Positions 1-10,645 are shown, numbered from the stretch's first letter. The stretch: DNA of 64,000 nt from Gordonia hongkongensis (GCF_023078355.1 NZ_CP095552.1:248001-312000), one strand, 5' to 3'. Notes: generated from the letters alone by a model not told the origin. Program-made: numbers and translations.

Positions 1-252
1 CCGGTGTTCCGCGCGAAGAACCGCCAGATCAGCCTCTTGTGGGCCGGGGCGATCGCACTCATGGGCTGCTCGCACATCGTCGCCGGATTGCTGGCGTCGT
101 CGGCATCGGTGTCCGGCAGCCACCCGGGCAACATCCTGCTCAACTGGGTCGTGCCGATCGCGCTGATCGTGTTCGCGGTCAAGCGGACCCGGGCAATCGC
201 CGACGCGGCCCCCAGCGCGCCCGCCGCCTCCACCGCCCCGACCGCCGGCTGA
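1..252 (+). CDS. C-terminal part of a small membrane protein (5' end outside window)
   Basis: The reading frame is open to the window edge, so the true start may lie upstream; a GTG at position 4 is the first visible candidate. The visible 82 residues hold two likely membrane segments (about residues 9-31 and 46-60) followed by a basic stretch KRTR and an Ala/Pro/Thr-rich tail. I do not recognise a family. It ends 45 bp before the carotenoid oxygenase gene and points the same way, so the two may be co-transcribed. Confidence 0.5.
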   Translation, partial: PVFRAKNRQISLLWAGAIALMGCSHIVAGLLASSASVSGSHPGNILLNWVVPIALIVFAVKRTRAIADAAPSAPAASTAPTAG

Positions 253-297
253 CCCCCGCGGCACAGCCCTCCTACCGACCCGCCCTAAGGACATCCG

Positions 298-1707
298 ATG
301 ACCATCACCACGCCCCCCACCCCCGCCCCCGTCGACCTCGCGCATCACGCCCACCTCACCGGTGTGTACGCCCCGCAGCGGGAGGAGGTCGATGTCACCG
401 ACCTGCCCGTCCGCGGCGAGATCCCCGCGGATCTGCGCGGCAGCTACCTGCGCAACGGCCCCAATCCGCGTTTCGATCCCATCGGATCGTTCGTCTATCC
501 CCTCGACGGTGACGGCATGGTGCACCGGATCAGCATCGACGGCGGTCGCGTCGGGTACACCAACCGCTTCGTCCGGACCCCGATGGTCATCGCGGAAGAG
601 GCTGCCGGACATGCACTCTGGTCCGGGCTCACCGACGGGTACACACCACCCGCGAGCGTTGTCGGGGACGAACTCGCCGGCACCTACCGCGAACTGCCCG
701 ACATCAACATCGTCCGCCACGGCGGACGGTTGATGGCGATGGCCGAATCCGACCAGCCCTACCTGCTCGAGCCGTCGACGCTGGCGACGCTGGCCAAGAC
801 CGACTGCGACGGCGCGATGCGGGTCGGCAGTACCGCCCACCCGAAGATCGACCCGGCCACCGGAGAGATGGTCTTGTTCAACTACGGACTCGAGTCGCCA
901 TACCTGACGTGGTCGGTGGTGTCCGCGGACGGGACGACGACCACCGGGCCCACGCCGGTCGACGGTCTGGACAAGTCGGTCATGATCCACGACATGGCCC
1001 TCACGTCGCGGTACCTCGTACTCTTCGTGTGCCCGTTGATCTTCGACCTCGAAGCCGCGATGACCGGTGGCTCGCTGCTGTCTTGGCAACCCGACGACGG
1101 CACGCGCATCGCCCTCATCCCGCGCGACGGCGGTCCGGTGCGCTGGGTCCAGACCGACCCGTTCTGGGTGTGGCACTTCGCCAACGCCTTCGACGGCCCG
1201 AGCGCCGAGGACGGTGTCACCGTCGACTACGTGGAGTGGAGCTACCCGGGTGGTTTCGCCGCCGAACCCCGGCCGGCGACGTCGGCGCTCACCCGCGCGA
1301 TCATCCGCCCTGATGGCACCATCACCCGGAACACGATCAGCGACAACGCCTTCAACATGGAGTTCCCGCGAGTCGACGACCGGTTGCTCACCCGGGACCA
1401 CCACCGCGTGGCAACGGTGGCGAAGGGGCCCCGCGACACCGATGCCACCGACAGTCTCTGGTTCCACGATCTCTCCGCCGGCACCGAGACCTTCTGGAGT
1501 CCCGGAACCGCGATCGGCGAACCGATCTACATCCCGGGCGTCGAACGCGATCACTGGGGCGCGATCGGCACCGACCCCGCCGACATGCGGTCGTACTTCT
1601 ACCTTCTCGCCGCCGACGAGCCGACGGCCGGACCGGTCGCCACCGTCGAACTCCCGATCCGCGTCCCCGCCGGGCTGCACGGGGCATGGCTCGCGGACCC
1701 TTCGTGA
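298..1707 (+). CDS. Carotenoid oxygenase (RPE65/lignostilbene dioxygenase family)
   Basis: Predicted non-heme Fe(II) dioxygenase that cleaves a C=C bond in a carotenoid, apocarotenoid or stilbene substrate; the substrate cannot be read from sequence. The 469-residue length fits the family. The four iron-binding histidines of the seven-bladed propeller are visible as H181 (TAHPKID), H231 (MIHDMALT), H293 (WHFANAFD) and H461 (GLHGAWL), and the N-terminal family signature GSYLRNGPNPRF is at about 49-60. The start ATG follows an AAGGA ribosome-binding site. The last codons (Asp-Pro-Ser) and the TGA stop lie inside a dispersed repeat (ACCCTTCGTGA), so the native C-terminus may have been slightly altered by repeat insertion. 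Confidence 0.9.
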   Translation: MTITTPPTPAPVDLAHHAHLTGVYAPQREEVDVTDLPVRGEIPADLRGSYLRNGPNPRFDPIGSFVYPLDGDGMVHRISIDGGRVGYTNRFVRTPMVIAEEAAGHALWSGLTDGYTPPASVVGDELAGTYRELPDINIVRHGGRLMAMAESDQPYLLEPSTLATLAKTDCDGAMRVGSTAHPKIDPATGEMVLFNYGLESPYLTWSVVSADGTTTTGPTPVDGLDKSVMIHDMALTSRYLVLFVCPLIFDLEAAMTGGSLLSWQPDDGTRIALIPRDGGPVRWVQTDPFWVWHFANAFDGPSAEDGVTVDYVEWSYPGGFAAEPRPATSALTRAIIRPDGTITRNTISDNAFNMEFPRVDDRLLTRDHHRVATVAKGPRDTDATDSLWFHDLSAGTETFWSPGTAIGEPIYIPGVERDHWGAIGTDPADMRSYFYLLAADEPTAGPVATVELPIRVPAGLHGAWLADPS

Positions 1708-1742
1708 CGCGCCCTCCGCAGGCTCCGGGCGCTCCTCAGGGG
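1697..1742 (-). repeat. Dispersed repeat, half-element overlapping the carotenoid oxygenase stop codon
   Basis: Read on the minus strand this is CCCCTGAGGAGCGCCCGGAG followed by CCTGCGGAGGGCGCGTCACGAAGGGT. It matches the elements near 36.5, 56.2 and 62.1 kb. Its ACCCTTCGTGA end supplies the last residues and stop codon of the upstream gene. Confidence 0.75.
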
Positions 1743-1808
1743 GCGGGGGGTGAAGCGGGGATCGTAGACTCGTGCCTCCTTCCTGAGCAGCGAGCTTCAT
1801 TCTCTGTT

Positions 1809-1903
1809 CCCTGAGGTGCGAGCGAAGCGAGCCGCGAAGGGTCTCGCAAGGCATCTCACCAGGCCCTTCGTGGCTCGTCGCTATCGCTCCTCGCACCTCA
1901 GGG
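1809..1903. repeat. Dispersed inverted repeat, full element
   Basis: The left arm (1809-1841) reads CCCTGAGGTGCGAGCGAAGC then GAGCCGCGAAGGG. The right arm (1864-1903) is its near reverse complement, CCCTTCGTGGCTCG ... GCACCTCAGGG, with an extra TCGCTATCGCTCCTC segment. The spacer is about 22 bp. The element lies between two convergent genes (carotenoid oxygenase and HSL-type esterase) and could fold into a long hairpin in either transcript. The same unit recurs near 12.1, 36.6, 45.25 and, in variant form, 56.2 and 62.1 kb. Confidence 0.85.
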
Positions 1904-1989
1904 ACCAGTGCTCTTGCGATTCCTTCGGTTCAGGGAAGAGTGAGTGTGCGAATTATTCGGATTTGATTCTGTACGAGGGGCCCTTCGGA

Positions 1990-3039
1990 TCATGTAGCAA
2001 CCGGCGCGGTCAACTCGATGAACCGCGCAGCGATGTCGATGGCCGACCGCGCCTCGGCCGACAGGCGGGGGATCAGCTGGAAGACGTGCCCCTGGTCCGG
2101 CCAGGCCTGGATCACCGAAACCCCTCCGGCGCCGGTGATCTCGTCGTGGGTGGCCCGGGCGTCGGCCCCCATCACCTCGCGCGCCCCGTATTGGATGAGC
2201 GTCTTGGGCAGGGTCATGTCCGGGGTGAGACGGACGCGCATCCGTGGATGATCGGGGTCGGCGGTCCGGGTGTAGAGCCGCAGGATCTTGCGGGCGGACA
2301 TCGCGTCGATGATCGGGTCCCGTACCCCGGTGCGCTGATTGCGCACGGCCAGTTGGAAAGTCGGGTCGTAGAGCGGCGAGAACAGCACCATCGAACCCGG
2401 TTGCGGGGTCCCGGTGGCGTGGTTGACGGCGAGCAGGTCGAGAGCCAGGTGGCCGCCGGCGGAGTCACCCGCGACCACGATGTCCTCGGCGCGGTACCCC
2501 TGGGACAGCAGCCAGCGATAGCCGCGGACGGCGTCGTTGCCCGCGCACGGCCAGGCGTGCTCGGGGGCGAGCCGGTAGTCCAGGCTGAAGGCGGGCAGCC
2601 CGGTCTTGTTGCCGAGCCGGCCGACCAGGCCCCGGTGCGTTCGCGGCGAGCACACCACGTACCCGCTCCCGTGCATGTAATACAGAATCCGCGAACCGGG
2701 GATCGGAGCGCTCGCCTGCCGGCCGATGACCCACTCACCACGGACCTGCCCACCCCGGAAGTTCTCGCGCACGATCTCCACCCGGGTGTTGGCCGGGGGT
2801 GGGTTGATCCGCTCGATGGTCCGGTTCAATGCCGGGCGCGTCCGCTGGATCATCTGCGCGGTGACGCGGGGGTGGCTGACCCCGGCCGCGGTCATCATCG
2901 GCCAGGTGACCCGGGCCAGATAGGCGTTGACCGCACGGGAACGCCGCGAACCGTACGGATCGACGCCCAGACGGCCGAACGGATGCGCGAGGAGATCCGC
3001 TTCCGGGGTGGGCTCATCGGCCGGTACGGTGACGCTCAT
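1990..3039 (-). CDS. Alpha/beta hydrolase, hormone-sensitive-lipase (HSL/GDXG) family esterase
   Basis: Predicted cytoplasmic serine esterase or lipase acting on short-chain esters; the substrate is unknown. Numbered from the ATG at 3039, the oxyanion-hole motif HGSG is at 123-126 and the nucleophile elbow GDSAGG carries Ser193. The later MGADARATHDE and DQGHVF stretches fit the catalytic Asp and His. The 349-residue length is normal. A GTG three bases further upstream is an alternative start. There is no signal peptide. The TGA stop lies in TTCGGATCA, a motif that accompanies the dispersed repeats and also forms the stop of the S4-domain gene. The gene is divergent from gltB. Confidence 0.85.
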   Translation of the reverse strand: MSVTVPADEPTPEADLLAHPFGRLGVDPYGSRRSRAVNAYLARVTWPMMTAAGVSHPRVTAQMIQRTRPALNRTIERINPPPANTRVEIVRENFRGGQVRGEWVIGRQASAPIPGSRILYYMHGSGYVVCSPRTHRGLVGRLGNKTGLPAFSLDYRLAPEHAWPCAGNDAVRGYRWLLSQGYRAEDIVVAGDSAGGHLALDLLAVNHATGTPQPGSMVLFSPLYDPTFQLAVRNQRTGVRDPIIDAMSARKILRLYTRTADPDHPRMRVRLTPDMTLPKTLIQYGAREVMGADARATHDEITGAGGVSVIQAWPDQGHVFQLIPRLSAEARSAIDIAARFIELTAPVAT

Positions 3040-3544
3040 CACCTGACGGTAGTGGCTCGACGACGTGCGGGTGCGGGATCGGTCAGGGCGAGACCCGGCC
3101 GCAATCGGGCCGCGACCGTCGACGCTCCCGAACCGCCCGCGCGGGCCGTCTCCGGGGCGGACCCCGAATCGCCGGATTTCCGTCTGACGTGCACCGGCGG
3201 TGTCTCTGTGGTAACCGGATTTCGAGAGTGAGCCCTTCGCGTGGAAAAATGACTCACAATGCTCATACGGCTGCCCGGGGGCGCTCTGGCGTGCTGCGCG
3301 CGGTAGCTGCGATGAGCAGGGTGGTTCGGGTCCCGACGATGCGGCCCGAAGGGACCGTCAGCAACGGCGCTGACCGGGACTCACCGCCGCTGTGATCGTC
3401 GGCTCTGCCCAGGTCAGCCCCGATGCGGGTGGAGCACGACGACGCCGGGGACATCGTGGTCCGCGGCCCGACACGGCCGGGTGTGGCCCCAGACATCGAC
3501 GACGGGTAGTGCGTGCACTCCTCGCGCGCAAAGTGAGGCGAACT
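3040..3544 (+). promoter_or_regulatory. Divergent promoter region and long gltB leader
   Basis: About 500 bp between the esterase and gltB with no convincing gene. It contains possible RNA hairpins: GCTCAT (3261-3266) can pair with ATGAGC (3312-3317), and GTCAGC (3357-3362) with GCTGAC (3369-3374) around a 6-nt loop. The gltB ribosome-binding site is the weak GAGGCGAACT before the ATG. I cannot match the leader to a known riboswitch class. Confidence 0.35.
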
Positions 3545-6500
3545 ATGAAGCAGGCTCCGGGACCGGTGGGTCTCTACGACCCACGCAACGAGCACGACTC
3601 GTGTGGCGTGGCGTTTGTCGTGGACATGCACGGGCGGCGCAGTCGCGACATCGTCGACAAGGCGATCATGGCGCTGGTCAATCTCGAGCACCGCGGCGCC
3701 GCGGGTGCCGAGCCCAACACCGGCGACGGTGCGGGCATCATGATCCAGGTCCCGGACCGTTTCCTGCGGGAGACCGTGGACTTCGAGCTGCCCGCGGAGG
3801 GCAGCTACGCGACCGGTATCGCCTTCCTGCCCCAGGGCTCGGAAGACGCCCGCCTCGCCTGCGAGGGCGTGGAGAAGGTCATCGAGGCAGAGGGTCTGAC
3901 CCTGCTCGGCTGGCGCGAGGTGCCGACCAACGAGAACTCGCTCGGAGCACTTGCCCGCGATGCCATGCCGACCTTCCGGCAGGTGTTCGTCGGCGGCGCG
4001 GAGGGCATGGAACTCGAACGTCGCGCCTACGTCGTGCGCAAGCGGGTCCAGTACGAACTCGGCAACAAGGGCGCCGGCGCCGACGGGCCCGGACGTGAGA
4101 CCGTCTACTTCCCGAGCCTGTCCGGACGCACCTTCGTCTACAAGGGCATGCTGACGACGCCGCAGCTGCGGGAGTTCTACGTCGACCTGCAGGACTCGCG
4201 TGTCGAGAGCGCGCTCGGTCTGGTGCATTCGCGCTTCTCCACCAACACCTTCCCGTCGTGGCCGCTGGCGCATCCGTTCCGCCGCGTCGCCCACAACGGC
4301 GAGATCAACACCGTCACCGGTAACGAGAACTGGATGCGGGCCCGCGAGGCGCTCATCGACACCGCGGCCTTCGGGGCCGACGCGGCGTCGAAGATCTTCC
4401 CGATCTGCACCCCGGGTGCGTCGGACACCGCCCGGTTCGACGAGGTGCTCGAGCTGCTCCACCTCGGTGGACGTTCCCTCCCGCACGCCGTGCTCATGAT
4501 GATCCCGGAGGCCTGGGAGCGTCACGAGTCGATGAAGCCCGAGCACCGGGACTTCTACCGCTACCACTCCGCGCTGATGGAGCCCTGGGACGGACCGGCG
4601 TCGGTGTGCTTCACCGACGGCACCGTCGTGGGTGCCGTGCTCGACCGGAACGGCCTGCGGCCCAGTCGGATCTGGGTCACCAAGGACGGGCTAGTCGTGA
4701 TGGCCTCCGAGGTCGGCGTGCTCGACATCGATCACTCCGACGTCGTGCAGAAGATGCGTCTTCAGCCCGGCCGCATGTTCCTGGTGGACACCGCTGCCGG
4801 CCGCATCGTCGACGACGAGGAGATCAAGGACGAGCTCGCCGCCGAGCACCCCTACGGTGAGTGGCTCGAGCAGGGACTGGTCGCGGTCGACGACATCGAG
4901 GCGCCGCCGCATCAGCACATGCCGCACGACCGGGTCGCGCTGCGCCAGCAGGTGTTCGGCTACACCCGTGAGGAACTCGACCTGCTGGTCGCGCCGATGG
5001 CGAAGACCGGTGCCGAGGCACTCGGCTCGATGGGTACCGACACCCCGATCGCGGTGCTGTCCAAGCGCCCGCGCATGCTGTTCGACTACTTCCAGCAGCT
5101 GTTCGCCCAGGTGACCAACCCGCCGCTCGATGCGATCCGCGAAGAGATCGTCACCAGCGTCGGCGGCACCATCGGCACCGAGGCCGACCTGTTGAACCCC
5201 GGCCCCGAGTCGTGCCGTCAGATCGAGCTGCCGTCGCCGGTCCTCGACAACGACACGCTCGCGAAATTGGTGGAGATCAACTCCAACCAACGACGCACTG
5301 CCCGGTTTCCGCAGCGTCCACATCCACGGCCTCTACCCGGTGGCCGAGGGTGGCGCCGGTCTGCGCAAGGCCCTCGACGAGGTGCGTGCGAAGGTCAGCG
5401 CCGCGATCGACGACGGCGTGAACCTGGTCATCCTGTCCGACCGCGAGTCGGACGAGACCTACGCACCCATCCCGTCGCTGCTGCTGACGGCTGCGGTGCA
5501 CCACCACCTGGTGCGGGAACGCAAGCGCACCCAGGCCGGTCTCATCGTCGAGTCCGGTGACTGCCGCGAGGTCCACCACGTGGCCGCACTCGTCGGTTTC
5601 GGTGCGGCAGCGGTGAATCCGTACATGGCCTTCGAGTCGATCGAGGACATGACCGAGCGCGGTGTGCTCGGCAACCTCGACTTCGCCACCGCGCAGAAGA
5701 ACTACATCAAGGCCGCCGGCAAGGGCGTGCTGAAGGTGATGAGCAAGATGGGCATCTCGACCCTCGCCTCGTACACCGGTGCACAGCTCTTCCAGGTCAT
5801 CGGTATCTCGCAGGAGACCGTCGACGAGTTCTTCACCGGGCTCAACAGCCAGCTCGACGGCATCGGTCTCGACGAGATCGCCGCCGACGTCGCGACCCGC
5901 CACGCGCTGGCGTTCTCCGATCGCCCGTCCGAGCGCGCCCACCGCGAGCTCGAGGTCGGCGGCGAGTACCAGTGGCGCCGCGAAGGCGAGTACCACCTGT
6001 TCAACCCGGACACCGTCTTCAAGCTCCAGCACTCCACGCGCACCGGCCAGTACAAGGTGTTCAAGGAGTACACGAAGCTGGTGGACGACCAGTCCCGACA
6101 GATGGCGTCGCTGCGCGGCCTGTTCGACTTCAATTTCGGTGACCGCGACCCGATTCCGATCGAGAAGGTCGAACCGGCCCGCGAGATCGTGAAGCGGTTC
6201 TCGACCGGCGCGATGAGCTTCGGTTCGATCTCCGCGGAGGCGCACGAGACCCTCGCGATCGCCATGAACCGGCTCGGTGGTCGCTCGAATTCCGGTGAGG
6301 GCGGCGAGGATCCGCGGCGCTTCCATCACGACGAGAACGGTGACTGGCGCCGCAGCGCGATCAAGCAGGTCGCGTCGGGCCGCTTCGGCGTCACCTCGCA
6401 CTACCTGTCGAACTGCACCGACATCCAGATCAAGATGGCGCAGGGTGCGAAGCCGGGTGAGGGCGGGCAGCTGCCGCCGCACAAGGTGTACCCGTGGGTC

Positions 6501-8132
6501 GCCGAGGTCCGTGGTTCGACGCCGGGCGTCGGCCTCATCTCGCCGCCCCCGCACCACGACATCTACTCGATCGAGGATCTCGCGCAGCTGATCCACGACC
6601 TGAAGAACGCCAACCCGCAGGCCCGCATCCACGTGAAGCTGGTGTCCGAGGTGGGCGTCGGCACCGTCGCGGCCGGTGTCTCGAAGGCGCACGCCGACGT
6701 CGTCCTCATCTCAGGGCACGACGGCGGTACCGGCGCAACGCCGTTGACCTCGGTCAAGCACGCCGGTGCGCCGTGGGAAATCGGCCTGGCCGAGACCCAG
6801 CAGACCCTGCTGCTCAACGGACTCCGCGACCGGATCGTCGTGCAGGTCGACGGCCAGCTCAAGACCGGTCGCGACGTCGTGGTCGCCGCCCTGCTGGGTG
6901 GCGAGGAGTTCGGTTTCGCCACCGCGCCGCTGGTGGTCGCGGGTTGCATCATGATGCGGGTGTGTCACCTCGACACGTGCCCGGTGGGTGTCGCCACCCA
7001 GAACCCGCTGCTGCGTGAGCGTTTCGCGGGCAAGCCGGAGTTCGTCGAGAACTTCTTCCTGTACATCGCCGAAGAGGTCCGGGAACTGCTGGCGCGCCTG
7101 GGCTTCCGCACCCTACAGGAGGCCGTCGGTCACGTCGAGGCGCTCGACACGACCAAGGCGCTCGCGCACTGGAAGTCGGAGAAGGCGGGCAAGCTCGACC
7201 TGTCGTCGATCCTGGCGATGCCCGAGTCGCCGTTCATGAACCAGGACCTGTACTGCTCCGGCGTGCAGGACCACGGCCTGGACAAGGCGCTCGACCAGCA
7301 GCTCATCGCGCAGAGCCGCGAGGCCATCGACCACGGCACGCGGGTGTCCTTCACCTCGAAGATCACCAACGTGAACCGCACCGTCGGCACCATGCTGGGC
7401 CATGAGGTCACCAAGGCCTATGGCGCACAGGGTCTTCCCGACGGGACGATCATCGTCGACTTCGCCGGATCGGCCGGCAACAGCTTCGGTGCCTTCGTTC
7501 CCAAGGGCATCACGCTGCGCCTCGAGGGCGACGCCAACGACTTCGTCGGCAAGGGTCTCTCGGGCGGTCGCCTCGTGGTCCGTCCGGCACGCAACGCGCC
7601 GGACGACTTCGTCGCCGAGCACAACATCATCGCCGGCAACGTGATCGGCTTCGGTGCCACCGCGGGCAAGATCTTCCTGCGCGGCATCGTGGGTGAGCGC
7701 TTCTGCGTTCGCAACTCGGGCGTCACCGCGGTGGTCGAGGGTGTGGGCGACCACGGCTGTGAGTACATGACGGGTGGACGCGTCGTCGTCCTCGGCGACA
7801 CCGGCCGCAACTTCGCGGCGGGCATGTCCGGCGGTATGGCGTTCGTCTTCGACCCCGAGGGCAAGCTGGCCGACAACCTCAACACCGAGCTCGTCGACCT
7901 CGAGCCGCTCGAGGACGAGGACATCGAGTTCCTCGCCACGATCATCGAAGAGCACCGCGCCGAGACCGAATCCCCGGTCGCGGCAGCGCTGCTCGGCGAT
8001 TGGGACAGCGCCCAGACCAAGTTCGCCAAGGTCATGCCGCGCGACTACAAGCGTGTGTTGCTGGCCATCTCCGAGGCGGAGAAGACCGGGCGAGACGTGA
8101 ACGAAGCGATCATGGAGGCCGCACGTGGCTGA
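3545..8132 (+). pseudogene. gltB: Glutamate synthase (NADPH) large subunit, interrupted by a 4-bp tandem duplication
   Basis: The large subunit (GOGAT alpha) splits glutamine and makes two glutamates from 2-oxoglutarate using electrons passed on by GltD. The frame from ATG 3545 encodes the N-terminal amidotransferase (HDSCGVAF; Cys20 would become the N-terminal nucleophile after propeptide removal) and is in register to about codon 581. There the motif CCAA is duplicated (5283-5290), shifting the frame; translation would run into about 90 foreign residues and stop at 5560. Removing 4 bp restores a continuous protein of about 1527 residues, the usual family length. The second part contains the FMN/synthase domain, the 3Fe-4S cysteines ([10 protein letters not shown]) and the GXGXG beta-helix. 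The downstream part shows no decay, so the lesion is recent or a sequencing/assembly error. Its stop overlaps the gltD start by 8 bp. Confidence 0.9.
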
Positions 8133-9579
8133 CCCCAGAGGATTTCTCAAGCACCCCGAGCGGGAGCTGCCCGACCGCCGCCCGGTGGAACTGCGTCTGC
8201 TGGACTGGAAAGAGGTCTACACCGACTTCGACAAGGGCCATCTGAAGACGCAGGCGAGCCGCTGCATGGACTGCGGTATCCCGTTCTGCCACAACGGCTG
8301 CCCGCTGGGGAACCTGATCCCCGAGTGGAACGACCTGGTCTACAAGGACCAGTGGCGCGACGGCATCGAACGTCTGCACGCGACGAACAACTTCCCGGAG
8401 TTCACCGGCCGCCTGTGCCCGGCTCCGTGCGAGGCGTCGTGCGTGCTGGGGATCAACCAGCCGCCGGTCACCATCAAGCAGGTCGAGGTCGAGATCATCG
8501 ACAACGCCTTCGACAACGGCTGGGTGACCCCGGTCATGCCGTCGGAGAAGACCGGCAAGTCGGTGGCCGTCGTCGGCTCCGGGCCCGCGGGACTCGCTGC
8601 GGCGCAGCAGCTCACGCGTGCCGGACACGACGTGACGCTGTTCGAACGGGCCGACCGCATCGGTGGCCTGCTCCGCTACGGCATCCCCGAGTTCAAGATG
8701 GAGAAGCGCCACATCGACCGTCGTCTCGCGCAGATGGAGGCCGAGGGCACCGTCTTCCGCACCGGCGTCAACGTGGGTGTCGACGTCACCGTCGAGCAGC
8801 TGCGCGCCGACTTCGACGCGGTGATCCTCGCCAACGGTTCGACCATCGGTCGCGACCTGCCGATCCCCGGGCGTGAGCTCGACGGCATCCACCAGGCCAT
8901 GGAGTTCCTGCCGCAGGCCAACCGGGTGCAGCTCGGCGACGAAGTCGAGGGCCAGATCTCGGCCAAGGGCAAGAAGGTCATCATCATCGGCGGTGGCGAC
9001 ACCGGCGCCGACTGCCTGGGCACCTCGCTGCGTCAGGGCGCGGAGATCGTCCACCAGTTCGAGATCATGCCGAAGCCGCCGATCGAGCGTGCCGAGTCGA
9101 CCCCGTGGCCGACCTACCCGCTGATGTACCGCGTGTCGTCGGCCCACGAAGAGGGCGGCGAGCGCGTCTTCTCGGTCAACACCGAGCAGTTCCTCGGCGA
9201 GGACGGCAAGGTCACCGGACTCAAGGCGCACGAGGTCGTCATGCGCGACGGCCGCTTCGAGAAGGTGGAGGGTTCGGACTTCGAGCTCGAGGCGGACCTG
9301 GTGCTGCTGGCCATGGGCTTCGTCGGACCCGAGCGCGAGGACCTCCTCGACAAGATGGGCGTCGAGTACGACCCCCGCGGAAACGTCAAGCGCGACGGCA
9401 ACTTCGCGGCTGTCGGTCAGCCGGGTGTCTTCGTCGCCGGCGACGCCGGGCGTGGACAGTCGCTCATCGTGTGGGCCATCGCCGAGGGGCGCTCGGCCGC
9501 TGCGGCCGCCGACGCGTTCCTCACCGGGGCGTCGGACCTGCCCGCACCGATCGTGCCCACGCAGGTCGCGCAGCGCTGA
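8125..9579 (+). CDS. gltD: Glutamate synthase (NADPH) small subunit
   Basis: FAD/NADPH flavoprotein that delivers electrons to the large subunit. The 484 residues include N-terminal cysteine clusters for 4Fe-4S centres ([14 protein letters not shown] and CPAPCEASC), a first dinucleotide-binding fold [12 protein letters not shown] for FAD, and a second one, [13 protein letters not shown], for NADPH. The C-terminal [18 protein letters not shown] is the family FAD-binding end. It starts at GTG 8125 inside the end of gltB, so translation is probably coupled. If gltB is really frameshifted, coupling and function of this subunit would both be affected. A hairpin terminator follows. Confidence 0.95.
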   Translation: MADPRGFLKHPERELPDRRPVELRLLDWKEVYTDFDKGHLKTQASRCMDCGIPFCHNGCPLGNLIPEWNDLVYKDQWRDGIERLHATNNFPEFTGRLCPAPCEASCVLGINQPPVTIKQVEVEIIDNAFDNGWVTPVMPSEKTGKSVAVVGSGPAGLAAAQQLTRAGHDVTLFERADRIGGLLRYGIPEFKMEKRHIDRRLAQMEAEGTVFRTGVNVGVDVTVEQLRADFDAVILANGSTIGRDLPIPGRELDGIHQAMEFLPQANRVQLGDEVEGQISAKGKKVIIIGGGDTGADCLGTSLRQGAEIVHQFEIMPKPPIERAESTPWPTYPLMYRVSSAHEEGGERVFSVNTEQFLGEDGKVTGLKAHEVVMRDGRFEKVEGSDFELEADLVLLAMGFVGPEREDLLDKMGVEYDPRGNVKRDGNFAAVGQPGVFVAGDAGRGQSLIVWAIAEGRSAAAAADAFLTGASDLPAPIVPTQVAQR

Positions 9580-9605
9580 TCGCGCGTCGCACTCAGCAGT
9601 ACTCG

Positions 9606-9642
9606 ACTCCCGCTCACCCGCTCAGGGTGGGCGGGAGTTTTG
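9606..9642 (+). terminator. Rho-independent terminator of the gltBD operon
   Basis: CTCCCGCTCACCC (from 9607) pairs with GGGTGGGCGGGAG (one G-T wobble) around the loop GCTCA and is followed by TTTTG. It begins 27 bp after the gltD stop. Confidence 0.8.
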
Positions 9643-9757
9643 CGTAGGCAGATCCGTCGTTCCACGGGAGTTCCGCAGGCGGCAACACGCCTGCCGGATG
9701 CCCGACCTAGACTCGGCGGTAAAGCTGCCTCCTCGGCGTGTACGAAGGGAACGGACC

Positions 9758-10645
9758 ATGCGTCGGATCATCGCGACCGTATGCGCCCTGCTGTGTGCAA
9801 TCCTGGCCGGCGGTGTGCTCGCCGTCCCGACGGCGACCGCCGCGCCCCGGGGCTGCCCGGAGATCTACGTGCTCGCGGTCCCCGGGACCTGGTCCAACGG
9901 TGCCAGCCCGGGTGTGCTGGGGGAGGTCACCGCCGGGCTCGGACCGGAAACCCGCGTGCAGTACGTCGGATACGACGCGACGGCGTTCCCGTGGGAGAAG
10001 GCGATCTACGGCAAGTCCAAGGCACAGGCGGTTGCCAACACCACGGGGCTCGCCCTTCAGATGCTCCGACGATGCCCCGGTACCCGGATCGCGCTCGTCG
10101 GCTACAGCCAGGGCGCCGACGCCGCCGGTGACCTCGCATCCGAGATCGGCACCGGTCGCGCTGCGATCCGTCCGAGCCAGGTCGCGGGGGTCGTGCTGAT
10201 CGCAGACCCGCGGCGGTCGAAGCGGGACAATCTCATCGGCCCCGCCCTGAGGGGTGAGGGCAGTGGCGGACCACGCCTCGATGGCATGGGGTGGGTCCTG
10301 CCCAGGGCCTTCACGATCTGCGAACCCACCGACGTCTACTGCAACGTGCCCCGCGACTACTACGTGACACGGATCGTCGGCTACCTCGCCGAGACCAGCG
10401 ACCCGACGCCGAGCCAGATCGTGCAGTATCAGGCCGAGGCGGGCGCGATCTTCTCCGAACTGCTCACCCTCGGCGGCCCCGGCGAGATCGCGCAGGAGCT
10501 TGGTGACGCGCGCGCTCGCGAGCAGATCAGGTCGTTCAACCAATTCCTCCAGTCCGGGTCGCACGGCACCTACCGGGACTTCGAGGTCCGTCCCGGCGTG
10601 ACCGCGGTGCGGTGGGCCAACCGGTTCCTCGCCGGCCTCGCGTGA
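9758..10645 (+). CDS. Secreted cutinase-family serine hydrolase
   Basis: Predicted exported carboxylesterase of the cutinase-like (Culp) family, which in mycolic-acid bacteria act on lipids or polyester-like substrates. Residues 1-28 form a signal peptide (RR, hydrophobic core, then TATAA before APRG). The nucleophile motif GYSQGA holds Ser117. CEPTDVYCN supplies the Cys-flanked Asp, and GSHGTYRDFEV the probable His. Start ATG 9758 is preceded by GAAGGGAACGG. It is a single gene after the gltBD terminator. Overall 295 residues, longer than classical cutinases, owing to about 60 residues between the Asp and His motifs. Confidence 0.88.
   Translation: MRRIIATVCALLCAILAGGVLAVPTATAAPRGCPEIYVLAVPGTWSNGASPGVLGEVTAGLGPETRVQYVGYDATAFPWEKAIYGKSKAQAVANTTGLALQMLRRCPGTRIALVGYSQGADAAGDLASEIGTGRAAIRPSQVAGVVLIADPRRSKRDNLIGPALRGEGSGGPRLDGMGWVLPRAFTICEPTDVYCNVPRDYYVTRIVGYLAETSDPTPSQIVQYQAEAGAIFSELLTLGGPGEIAQELGDARAREQIRSFNQFLQSGSHGTYRDFEVRPGVTAVRWANRFLAGLA

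Noticed and set aside
3040..3544. Known riboswitch (cobalamin, SAM, TPP or similar) in the gltB leader
   Set aside because: Conserved boxes of these classes were not found; only generic hairpins.
5277..6692. Minus-strand frame opposite gltB
   Set aside because: Runs antisense through conserved GOGAT sequence; no domain and typical shadow composition.
5340..8132. Second half of gltB as an independent gene
   Set aside because: It begins in the middle of the conserved protein, and removing the duplicated CCAA joins it to the first half in frame.
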